From Coriaria nepalensis (taxonomy: Eukaryota; Streptophyta; Magnoliopsida; Cucurbitales; Coriariaceae), in the NCBI GenBank assembly GCA_027186245.1, contig CP114495.1:5161001-5225000 (forward strand): a stretch of 64,000 bases of DNA, written 5' to 3'. How positions within the stretch are numbered: the stretch's first letter is position 1; every line of letters begins with the position of its first letter. The notes under the pieces were generated by a model, which ran no database searches, was not told where the DNA came from, and saw only the letters and a program-made list of their open reading frames with translations. This document shows positions 20,612 to 31,649 of this stretch, in pieces. A program made the translations under genes and the position numbers.

Positions 20612-21050
20612 ATGGAAGAATATATAAATAGTCTAGTCGTTACATACGTTGGAATGTACCTAGAACTCACAATAAATCAACGCGAAATGGAATTGGTAGC
20701 AGCTTTTCACATGGTCGCCCCACCAACCTTTGAAGGATTTGAAGGATGGGAATATCTACACCACTGGATATATAGAATTGAGGATATATGCATAAGGTAG
20801 ATGCAACAGATTAAATATGGACTAGATTGGCCATACGCTAATTAAGGGGTGATGCCAAAACTTAGTTATATGACAAGACTTTAGATGCCAAAGATGTCGC
20901 TTGGGTTGAGTTTTGTGTAAGAATATTAATCCGCATCGCATCCTACAATCCTAGAGAACAAGAAGAAGCACTAGAAGAATATTTAGAGATAATAATAATA
21001 TGCCTATTAAAAGTAGCTGACTCGTGGCATTTCGCCTAACCAGTAGCCTT
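20612..21050 (+). pseudogene. Gypsy element 1: first gag-like segment
   Basis: The 62-codon frame starting with ATG contains PPTFEGFEGWEYLHHWIYRIED, the N-terminal pattern of retrotransposon gag (FxG...WxxRIE). Decayed codons downstream to about 21050 keep a gag-like pattern with stops. It would be the capsid-like nucleocapsid protein. A second gag-like segment follows at 21440, which is unusual for this element type. Confidence 0.5.
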
Positions 21051-21439
21051 GGATTATTTTTTTGTAGTTAATAATAAGGTAATTTTGATGTGATATTTTC
21101 ATATGTATATAGCCTGGTTAGCATTAAGTAATAGATGATCAAATTTTTGTAATGTAAATATTGATCAAGGAATATAGATGAATACGAAATATATTTTCTT
21201 GCTAAACTTGCCTCAATATTAAGAAAAAAAAAATCATACTTCACGTTTCTAGGAATTCAGACACCCTCCGCTTAAGTATAAATATAACCAGAGGACGTAT
21301 TGCTATTGTATCCTCTATTAGATGTCGTACTAGTCCAATCAGTGATCTAAGTCAACAATAGTTGCACGAGTTACAAAATCTAACTCGAAGACAAGGAGAA
21401 ATGATAGACACGTTGCTATATCAACAACCGAGAAATTCA

Positions 21440-21990
21440 AATTCAAATTCTACTGCCGAGAAATTTATGAAGTATGTCTACCACCCAAATTCTTAGGTAG
21501 CTGAAAATTGGATTGGATTGGAACCCTAGAAAGACTCTTCAACTGTGCAATAGTTTGTGATAATGAAAGAGTATATTATGCGGTATGTCTATTATGGGAC
21601 GACACAAGTTATTGGTTGGACACTATGACAAGTATCTTTAATATTGGACCAATGACTTGGCCTGAGTTTCGAAAGCTAATAGAAGACAAGTATATAACTG
21701 TGGCTTTTGTAGAAGAAAAGGAAAGGGAATTCTTGAACCTACGAAGAGGTAACATGACAATAGAAGAATTGCTGCGAAATTCGACGAGCTTTCTAGATAT
21801 GCACCACACATGGTAGCTACGAACACATTGGAGTTAAAACACTTCAAGAAGGTCCTTTACTCTTACACTCACAATGACATAGAAATAGCATATTTGGATG
21901 ATGCACCTTTCTCAAAGGTGGCAGATAAGGTAATGAGAATTGATCGAGCACAAACAATTCAGGAGCAGGAATAGAAGGAAGCTGCAAAGA
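21440..21990 (+). pseudogene. Gypsy element 1: second gag-like segment
   Basis: The frame at 21508-21816 has YWLDTMTSI, MTWPEFRKLIEDKYI and FLNLRRGNMTIEEL, the classic retrotransposon gag core (W..F...F...Y......E..F..L..G..TV.EY). An AENWIG stretch just before, in a different frame, belongs to it. A zinc knuckle was not found. Frames break at about 21816. Confidence 0.75.
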
Positions 21991-22049
21991 AAGAAACATA
22001 TAGGAGGAGCAACTTCTAGAATCTAGAGTAATGTCTAATCCTCTACACC

Positions 22050-24870
22050 AGTAGTCCGTGAAAACAAGTGGTGTTTTAGACCTTGATGGAATAATAAGAA
22101 GTGGTGTTTTAATGGATTCAGGAGCAATGCATTCCTTTGTTGCACCAAAATTTATTAGTAAAATTAAGCATCCCGTAGACTAACTAATTGAGGTGTTAGT
22201 ACAACACTACCCTTAAGAGACGTTAATATGTGGAACTACACCAATCTCAAAGGCCATGAAAGAGCTCAAAATACATGTACAAGATTTGTTCGCGAAAGGA
22301 CATAACCATCCTTATTTCTCACCTTGGGGAGCTCCAATATTGTTCGTTAAAAAGAAGGACAAGTCAATGAAAATGTGCATTGACTACAGAAAACTCAACA
22401 GAGTTACTATAAAGAACAAATACTCTCTTCCGAGGTTAGATGATTTATTTGACCAAATACAAGGAACATTGGTATTTTCCAAGATCAACTTAAGATATGG
22501 GTATCACAAACTACAGATTCAAAAAAGTGATGTCTCGAAGATGAGTTTTCGGATACGGCATGGTCACTACAAATTTTTAGTCATGTCGTTTCGTTTGACT
22601 AATGCTCTAACCGCTTTGATGGATTTAATAAATCGAGTATTTATAGAATATCTAGACAAATTTGTTGTTGTCTTCATAGACGATATTCTTATATACTCAA
22701 AATCTGAAAAGGAATATGTGAAGCATCTAAAGAAGATTTTTCAAACCTTGAAGAATCATCAACTCTACGCAAAATTTAAGAAGTGCGAATTTTTGCTAGA
22801 TCGAGTTTCTTTTCTTAGACATATAATTTTTAAGGATGGTATTTCCATGGATCTACCTTCAGTTAAAGTAGTAAGCAAGTAGCCCAGACCTAAGAATGCT
22901 TCTTAAGTGCGAAGTTTTCTAAGACTGGGTGGATATTTTAAATGATTTGTAGAAAAAGTTTCCAGAATCACCACCCCACTCACTGAGCTTACTCGTAAGA
23001 ACAAGAAGTTTAAATGGTCCGTAGCAACTGAAAATAGTTTCCAAGAGTTAAAGGAGAAACTAACTAATGTGCCTATTCTTACTATTCCAGAAGGTGAAAA
23101 TGGATTCATAATATATAGTGATGCATCTAAATTAGGATTAGGAGCAGTGTTGAAGCAAAATGGGAAAGTAATCGCTTATGCTTCTCGACAACGTAAGGAA
23201 TACAAAAATAACTACCCAACTCATGACTTAGAACTAGTTGCTGTAGTATTTGCCCTAAAAGTTTGGAGACACTACCTCTACGGAGTACGGTGTGAAATTT
23301 ATACCGACCATAAGAGCCTGAAGTATTTCTTTATATATAAGGAATTAAACATGAGACAAAGACTGTGGCTAGAATTAGTTAAGGATTATAATTGTGAAAT
23401 ATGATATCATCCGGGAAAAGCAAATAGAGTAGCTGACGTTTTAAGCTGAAAATCCTCAACTAGCCTTGTTGTTCTACACATCTTACCAACGCCATTACAA
23501 AAAGAGATGTATAATGTAAAAATAGAGTTAGTGATAGGACGATTTGCATCTTTAACCCTCCAACCAACCATACTTGAAGATATCAAAGGTGCACAAGAGT
23601 TAGATGAAGGAATAAAGAAAATCAAACAAAAAATGGAGAAAGCTGAGCAGATTCTTTTGGAAGCACATAGAACTCCGTATTTTGTACATTTAGGAGCAAC
23701 CAAGATGTATAAAGATTTTAAAGAGCACTTCTGGTAAACTGAAATGAAGAAGGATGTTGCTTAGTATGTGGGAAAATGTTTGATGTGCTAGCGAATCAAG
23801 GATGAACACCACCGTCCAGCTAGAGAATTACAAACAATTGAAATTCTAGAGTGGAAGTGGGAACAAAAATAACTATGGATTTTGTCGTTGGACTTCCCAA
23901 AATGACAAAGGAACACGATGCAATTTGGGTAATCATTGATAGATTAATCAAATTGATGTATCTCTTATCCATACGAAGCACCTATTCCGTAGAACAGTTA
24001 GCAGAGCTTGATGTGAGTGAAATTTTCCGACTACATGGAGTACCACTGTCAATAATTTCAGATCGAAATGGTAGGTTTACCTCAACTTTTTGGAAAAATG
24101 TACAGCAAGGGATGGGGACGAAGCTGAAATTTAGCACGACTTTTCACCCATAAACGGATAGTCAATTAGAAAGAACCATCCAGACTTTAGAAGATATGCT
24201 ATGAGCATGCCTTAGACTTTAAAAGTGCTTGGAATTGATACATGCCATTAATAGAATTATCCTACAACAATAGTTTCCAAACAACCATTGGAATGACACC
24301 TTATGAAGCTTTATATGGACGGAAGTGAAGGTCACCAGCTCATTGGTACCAAATGCAAGAAAAAACTTATCAACTCCCGACTTTATTAAAACCTCTACTA
24401 AAGTAATCAAGAAAATTAAATAGGGAATGGAAATTTCTCTTAGTCAATAGAAGAGCCATGCGAATAAGAGGCATAGACCTCTTGAATTTCAGGTTGAAGA
24501 TATGATGTTTTTAAGGATTGCACCAATGAAAGCACTGAATATTAGACCTTTTGAAATAATAGAACTATCAATAAAGATGCCTATGGGATTGCACTACCTC
24601 CAAAATGTCTTCAGTACACAATGTGTTTCTCGTATATATGTTGAAGAAGTATGTACTTGATCCCTCAGATATATTGGAAATTTACTCCATTCAACCATAA
24701 GAAAATCCAACATATGAAGAAATACCAGTATAGATTTTGGATCGTAAGGAAAAGAGACTTAGGAATAAGGTTATACCCCTAGTAAAGTTGTTATGGCGAA
24801 GTCATAAGATAGAAGAGGCTACAAGGGAAAGGGAAGATGAAATGAAGAAAAAAATCCAGAATTTTTTAAA
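22050..24870 (+). pseudogene. Gypsy element 1: pol (protease, RT, RNase H, integrase)
   Basis: A broken polyprotein with domains in gypsy order. The protease DSG triplet lies within VLMDSGAMHSFVAP (about 22105-22145). RT at 22256-22882 has a [12 protein letters not shown] catalytic motif. RNase H at 23069-23404 has [13 protein letters not shown] and YTDHKSLKY. The integrase core at 23851-24153 has MDFVVGLP and IISDRNGRFTS, with [10 protein letters not shown] after a stop. The integrase C-terminus with LDRKEKRLRNK and a chromodomain-like tail ends near 24860. At least ten stops or frame changes make it inactive. The RT-RH-INT order separates Ty3 from copia. Confidence 0.88.
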
Positions 24871-25059
24871 ACGGCAGAAATGTATATGTAAATAGATTAA
24901 AATGTATATAGCATGTGAACATGAAACATTGTATGGATAGTCCATTGAAAGGTAGATAATAAGTATGAGTAAAGAAGGCAATGAGTAATGTAAGAAGCAT
25001 TTGGTAAAATTGAGCCTGACTAGAATTTCGAGGATGAAATTTTTATAAGGAAGGGAAAA

Positions 25060-25855
25060 TATAATCACCGAATATTTCTAAACTATCCATACTAATGGAA
25101 AAATATATTTAAAGTAAACTTCTTAGTAAATTTTAATTCCCATTTATACCTAATTTTAATAATTGAAATAGTAGTAGATCTTTTTAATAATTTTTAAATT
25201 TAAAAAAGCTTTTTCATAATTTTTAAGACTTAAGAATTCTTAAATTTAATTAATAATAATAAATTAAAAAAAGGTGTCGCTAATGTGTCGAATGACATAA
25301 TAAGTGTCAAAATAACACATTAAGTATCATTAGACACTTAATGATGTGTCTTAAAAGAGACATACATAATAGATTAGTGTCCCGTTAATGTTTCAACAAA
25401 ATAAAGCCCTTCCCTTTGCTATAAATAGGCTACGACCATTGAAAGAAATTCAAACTAAATAAATAAACTAGCAAGAAGAAAGAAAGCATGAGGGAGAGAA
25501 GAAAGAAATGAGGAAGGAACAATGGAAAAGAAAAGAGAGAAAAGGAAGAAAAGAAAAAAGAGGAAAAAAGGAAAAAAGGAATTAGGAACTTCAAGTTGTC
25601 AATCTATTCTAATGCTCTATAAGTATGGTCTCACTACAAAATAAGAATATTGATTTTTCGTTTGTTTTTTTGATGCTAAAATTATTTGAATGATTGTTAT
25701 ATTGATTTGAGAATAATGAAATTATTGATAAGCATGATGAATTGAGATAATATTTATTATGCTAAGTTTAATATTGATGTTGAGATTATGATTTTTATAT
25801 AGCATGTAAGGTAGAAATGAAATGATTTTTTTACCATGCTAAAAAACAAGGTTGA
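25060..25855 (+). repeat. 3' LTR of gypsy element 1 (truncated)
   Basis: It follows a purine-rich tract (AAGGAAGGGA at 25049-25056) and the conserved chromovirus end GAGGATGAAATTTTTATAAGG. A TATA box TATAAATAGG lies at 25420-25429, followed by an A/G-rich leader. Bases 25579-25844 repeat 5354-5618. The LTR stops abruptly at about 25855, where copia sequence starts. Confidence 0.75.
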
Positions 25856-25869
25856 GAATATATGTTGGA

Positions 25870-27981
25870 TATGAATATTATTTGATAATTAAATTATTGA
25901 TTCAAAATATTTTTACACTGAGATTTATCGGCTGCTACTTTAATGAAACAATTGTTCAAACATTAGGAGGGAGAAAATAAGTAACTAGAGAAAACCTTGA
26001 TCCTCATGTAAATCAATGTGAACAATAAATTCAAAAAATGATTCATATCAAATCAAATGCCAGATGCATTCATTTACTAACTATAAAATAGTAATCAAGT
26101 CAAATAATTCAACTACAAATAAATCAACTCAATTTAATGTCCTAATAGGACATTATGTTATAAAATTAATATAAGACATGCTTGAAGCGTGGTAGACTAA
26201 TTGGTTCTAAAAATAACGCTAAAAAAATAGTAGTATTCGATGTCCAAATTATGGAGGTGAGTACTTATGAAAAGATCAAAGACATAACAAATCATAAAAC
26301 TTTAGAAGGGTTCAAGTACCTGAAAATTATAAAGATAAAAAGAGATCTTAATAAGTTATGTTATTATGAAGAAAAGATAGAACTTAAAAATAATTGTTGT
26401 GGACAATACTTTCACATATAGAATAACGCTTAATAGTATGAAAAGAAAAGTGAGGATCGTGAACAAAATCTGTCAAACAATATATTAACTCAAAAAATAA
26501 TTGGCCAACACATAAAATAAAATTCCAGTAGAATTAAACTCAATTATAAAATGTAAGATTTTTCTGGATCTCTGGTTCGAACATTAGACCTATAGTTCAA
26601 ACACTGAACATGTGAACACTTCAATATGTATAACTAGTAAAATGTAAAAGCATATTTTTATGAAAAAGAAATGAGTAAAAATTAAACTTATAAGATATAG
26701 TAGTGGACATGTAATCCAAATACTTATATTGACTATAAAGATACATATCTCTTGTGGTGGATGTAAGTATTTTTTAGTGTCTTATTAGTGTGACAAAACA
26801 CTAAGACTCAATATGTGTTGAATGGATATAATTAGAATTTATTTATATAGTTTGCTTTAATACTTTAATGAAAATTCATGGAGAATTTAAAATGTTGAAG
26901 TATGTAAATCCATTTGATCATTATATATGGCTAAACATCTTATTAAATATTTTATTATAAAGTGATCTATTTACAAATATGTAATTATAAATAAAATTTG
27001 AATTTGTAATATATAATGATGACTTGAATATTATTAAAAGTCTTGAAGAACTTTCAAGTGGTGGATTCTTGAAGAAAGAATTCGAGGTAAAAGATCTTGC
27101 AAAAATAAAGTTTTGTCTCCACCAAGAAATCAAGCGTGTAGCTGATGAAATTTATATTAACCAATCAACTTATATGGAAAAGTTCCTAAGAGATTTTATA
27201 TGGATAAACCATATACATTGAGTACGTGATTGTATTTGATCTCTTGATTTGAATAAGGAACTTTTTAGACTTTGAAGATAAAAAACAATTATGTAACTAC
27301 TCCTAAAGTACCATAAGATGTACACTATGTATTCATTAGAAAAATAGTTCCAAGACAAAGATATTTGAATGTAGTAAAACATATTATTCCTTATCTCGGA
27401 ACTTGATCTAAAATAAGCTATTAAGCTACTAATGGTGGGACACAATATCATGGCACAAACTATAGCTGCACATCTTTAAGCCATGTGAAAACGCTAGTAA
27501 TTCATGAAGCTAGTCGGGAATGCGTTTAGCTAAGATCAATTTTCAACATATCTGAGTGACATGTGACTTGTCTTCCAAGAAAAAAGATCTAATAATATTG
27601 TATGAAGACAATAACACCTGTACAACTCAATTGAAGGGAGGATATCGAACAAAGCATAGCCTACCAAAGTTTATCTTCGTCACACATGATGTCGATAAAT
27701 ATGGTGATATCAAAATTCAACAAATTCACTCGAACCTGATAGTTCAAAGACTTAAAATGATATTTTCATAAGGGTTAGTAAATATGCACTGCACTATTTT
27801 CCCTTAACCAAGGTTTTATTCCGCTGGGTTCTCTTGGTAAGGTTTTTAATGTGGTCATTTCTAATGCTTATCTTACAGAGAATATGTACTCATTTTTTCT
27901 TTACCATGGTTTTTTCTTAATGGTTTCCTTGTAAAGGTTTGAACGAGGTAACTTCTCGTACTATGAACATCAACAAGGGAG
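25870..27981 (+). pseudogene. Copia element A: 3' part of pol (RT and RNase H)
   Basis: Relics of Ty1/copia pol lie on the + strand. KRGRLIGSKNNAKK at 26182 is the copia motif between integrase and RT. FEVKDLAKIKFCL with INQSTYMEKFLRDF at 27024-27221 is RT motif sequence. KDLIILYEDNNTC with KFIFVTHDV at 27556-27771 is RNase H. A non-coding tail with TTTTCCCTTAACCAAGGTTTT follows, typical of copia 3' ends, then the purine tract at 27971-27981. Gag, integrase and the 5' LTR are missing. All frames are broken. Confidence 0.8.
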
Positions 27982-29400
27982 TGTTTTGAATAATTATAGT
28001 GGATTCCATCTCTTCACCATGGTATCTTATGTATCAGGCTACAAGCTTTAATATCATTCCAATTAGCTCTAGCCAAGGGTGAATACGGTATGAGCTGCAG
28101 AATGGTTATGAGTCATTAAGAGAGAATCTATCACTTCCATATTTGGGAATAGATCCTAAGAATTATATACTTTATTCAAAAATTAACCTTTGCAAAGTAG
28201 TATTGTATGAAAAGTGTTTTTGTATATCCATTGTCGATGTTCATTAAAGTTTTTGTTTAGTATAATGGTTCATATGATTTATATATTAGGGTTTAACAAT
28301 CAAACCATGCCCAAAGACAAGTCGGGATATTAGCAAGATGAAAGGGTCCTTTCATTTATAAATATACTATAGTCATATGAAGTTCTTTTGGAAGATGGTA
28401 CTTATCATCTCCCCGGTAGTCTTGATACTTTACTATAAGTCAATCTTAACTTGGGGAGGTTTAAGTTATTTAATCATAACATGATTAATTAAAATTTTTA
28501 TTTAAAAGTTCTTTAAATTAAACAAATTTAATTATGAATAAAATAGTAAATTATTATGAAATCCTCCTACCGGCGTGATGCAGTACCTAATTGGTCACAC
28601 ACATAAGATTTGATCGTAATTCAATTTAATATTAATTGGAGAAAAGGGAAAAATGGATCATTTTCATTTTAAGGATAAAATGGAAAAATTGTATTTATTA
28701 ATTTGTTAAATATAATGTTATGCAGCTCTGTTAGCTTAACTAAGTGTGATATTAATTTAATTAAAAATAAATAAATCACAAACGAACTTTAATTTAATTA
28801 TAAAGAGGCCCTAAAAGTTCGTATTAACAATTGGACATTAAAGGGTCAATGGACTAAATCTTTAGTAAACTTTTCATGGGTCAAATTAATCAAATGAATC
28901 AAAGGGTTAAATTTATAATGGGTTATAAGCCATGGTATGGTCGGCCATGTGTTGGTGGGTTGGATCTATTATTTTCTTAATAAAGTTAAGAAAACCTAAT
29001 GTTGGAAGGAAACCTAATGTGATTAGAAAACCTTAGACTTAGTGGAGCATAATAAATACCCCATTATGGTGGCCAAAAATCACATGTTATTCCCCCTCCA
29101 CTTGACCGAAATCGAGAGTGACAAAAGGGAAGAATCTTCCCATCCCATTCTCCGAGCCTTTTGGTTCATGAGTTAAATCTCAAGGTAGAAAATTATATGA
29201 GCAAGCCAGATCATGTGGATTAGGATTTAGAAGATGAAAATTTAGGCGTCTTAAATATTCCCTTCAATTGAATTGTAAGGGAAATTATTGAACTAGTTTG
29301 CTCATCAAGTAAAGGTAACTCTTTTACCTAAGTTTGATTTTAATTACATGGGATTTACAATGTTTTTTTGTAAAGTATTTATATACGTAATATATAAGCG
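27982..29400 (+). repeat. 3' LTR of copia element A (end approximate)
   Basis: It starts TGTTTTGAATAATTATAG directly after the purine tract. It shares blocks with the other copia LTRs: ACCATGCCCAAAGACAAGTC-like near 28300 (compare 30560), and ATGGTCGGCCATG near 28937 (compare 4595 inverted and 54715). The right edge is not clear. Confidence 0.55.
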
Positions 29401-29725
29401 TTGTATGATCAATCTTGCTTATGCAATTATGCTATGATTAGGATAAGATCTAGAAATTTTTTTTTTTTTGAATTACTACTTTTGTTGTGTTATATGCTTG
29501 AATTCCTAGCAATAATCTTTTGCGAAAATAATTTGATATGATGCCTACTTGATTCCAGAAACATTTGGTCAATCTTCGCATCAATTTCCCAGCCTCTAAA
29601 CGACTATAGCTTGATGATAGATTTCTTGTTTAGTGCTTGTTTGTTTCTTAATCAGTTCGCATTTTTGACAATTTCTACATCCCTTGGAGTATCTGATGGT
29701 CTTTTTAGATGGTTTGCGAATAAAA
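29401..29725. other. No feature recognised
   Basis: AT-rich spacer between the copia A LTR and the copia B 5' LTR, with a poly-T run near 29458-29470. No open frame or repeat was identified. Confidence 0.4.
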
Positions 29726-31635
29726 TGAAAGTCTAATTCCTATTAAGCCAATTGGGCTTAACTCGATAGGGTTATTCACATATGTGAATAAGTCTTATCT
29801 GTATAAGTTATCAACTAAATGAATACTCTGTATTTAAATGAGCATTAAGTGTATCATATTAGTTGTCATTACATTGGAAATGACATTATATGCATATTAA
29901 TTGTAAACATACTTGATAGATTCCCGGATCTTAGATGTGCACTTGAAACTATGATAGTGGTCACACTTGGTGAGATCTAAGTAGCATAATGTCTAAGATC
30001 TAAATTGTTCATAGTCATAGGATTATCGTGATGAAATAATGAAAATCCATAAAAAGTATTGCATGCACCATCTACTTTGAGAGAAGAATGATGTTCTCAT
30101 AATCATCAATATTGGGAAATATCGAGATAGGCAAATATGTGAGTAGTAGAGACTTAAATCACTGAACGTAATCACTAGACAAGTCTTAATGGTAATATTA
30201 TTAACTATTAATGTGACTTGTCAAGTTGCTATTATATTATTGATGTTAAGACCTGATACAACTAGAGTACTTGTGTACAGGATATCATACTTTGATATCA
30301 CAGAACGTGACTCTATTTAGGGTCACTATAATAAGGTCAACCATTGGGCTTGTGCTCTTGTACGGGTGGTCTACAAGGTGATAAAATGGGATTAATCTCC
30401 TCTATACTAAGGGAAAAGTCTTATGAGTGATGTATCTTATGCAACATAAAAATCCTTGCGCATGGTAGTATGGTATGAAAAGAGTTTTTATAAATTCATT
30501 CTCTAAGTTGCATAAGAACTGACATGATTCATATAGTAAGTCTAGTATATTTTAATAGTTAAACCATACCCTAGGACTAATCAGGACTATAGCATAGATG
30601 GAAGGATCAGTCATGTACGGTAATAATCACCATAAGTTCTTGTGAGATTCTTTGAACTTCTCATCACACGGGTGGCTCATACCTTGCTCAAGGCCAATGT
30701 GGATCTAGTAGTTTAAGTTAATTAATCATGAAGATGATCGAATTAACTGTTCAACTTAAAAGCAATTTTAAGTATAAACGGTCCAAGCATTAGATTGGAT
30801 AAAACTCACATGTTATCTCATACCTTGCTAGAGGTCAATGTGGGTCTAGTTTCTTAAGTTAATCAATCTTGGAGATGATTGAATTAACTATTTAAATTAA
30901 AAATTATTTTAAGGGTAAACGGTTCAATCTTTATATTAGATAAAACTCGTAAATTGTTATAGGGCTCACCTACTGGCGTAGTGTAGAACCTATTAGGTCA
31001 CATACATTAAGAGTGATTGGATCTAGGTTAAGATCTTACTTTGTAAAATTTGATTCAATCTTAGAGAACTTGAATTAAAGAGTTAAATCATTAATTTATT
31101 TAATTTGTTAAGTATATAGATCACACCCGCACTACTAGCATATCCAAAGTGTGATTTAAATTTAATTAAAATCAAATAATTAATTAGGAAAATATTAAGT
31201 TTATTAAATAAGTTTACTAAATAGAGATTTAATAAACATAAAGTCAAATGATAATTTTTGGGTCAAATAGAAAACATGGTTGGTCATTAAAGTGTTAATG
31301 AGCCTAACCAGGAATGTGCAGAAAGGCATAAATTCAAGTCCGGACTTTACCAGGTAAAGTGGAATTTTAATTTACAATTATTTGTTAGTTTAAAGTTTCT
31401 AAAAATTGGGAACCCGAACTAGGGCCGGACCTTAGATGCCCACTTACCCCTAGGGTCAAGGGTCATGCTCCATATAAAAAGAATATGAGGGTCGTGGGGT
31501 TCCTCATTCCCTACATGGCTGCCACACATGAGAGAGAGAGAGAGAGAATGAGATTCATCTTTTCTCTCCCAACCTTTTCCCATTCCAAAGTTTAAATCTC
31601 ATGAATTGAGATTCAAACTAGAGTTTCGACTAACA
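29726..31635 (+). repeat. 5' LTR of copia element B
   Basis: Starts TGAAAGTCTAATTCC and ends GACTAACA just before the primer-binding site, giving about 1.9 kb. It shares AAGCCAATTGGGCTT, ATAAGTTAT(C/A)AACTAAATGAATAC and CATTCCCTACATGG blocks with the 3' LTR. A (GA)n run lies near 31530-31546. It contains an internal diverged duplication: CTCATACCTTGCT followed by AATGTGG at about 30680 and again at 30819. Confidence 0.8.
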
Positions 31636-31636
31636 G

Positions 31637-31648
31637 TGGTATTAGAGT
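31637..31648 (+). other. Primer-binding site of copia element B
   Basis: TGGTATTAGAGT is two mismatches from the initiator tRNA-Met complement. It follows the LTR end directly. Confidence 0.7.
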
Positions 31649-31649
31649 T

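Larger units (their letters stand above)
5301..25855 (+). mobile_element. Ty3/gypsy element 1, interrupted by a pararetrovirus array
   Basis: This is a chromovirus (Tekay/Del-like) Ty3/gypsy retrotransposon. Sequence at 5354-5618 is a direct repeat of 25579-25844, identifying the two LTRs. A tRNA-Met primer-binding site lies at 20424-20436, gag and pol relics follow to 24860, and a purine tract lies at 25047-25056. The 5' LTR would continue from about 6190 to about 20351, that is, across the inserted viral array. Its left part is truncated near 5300, and the 3' LTR is cut at about 25855 where copia pol sequence begins. Many stops and frameshifts show it is dead. Confidence 0.7.
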
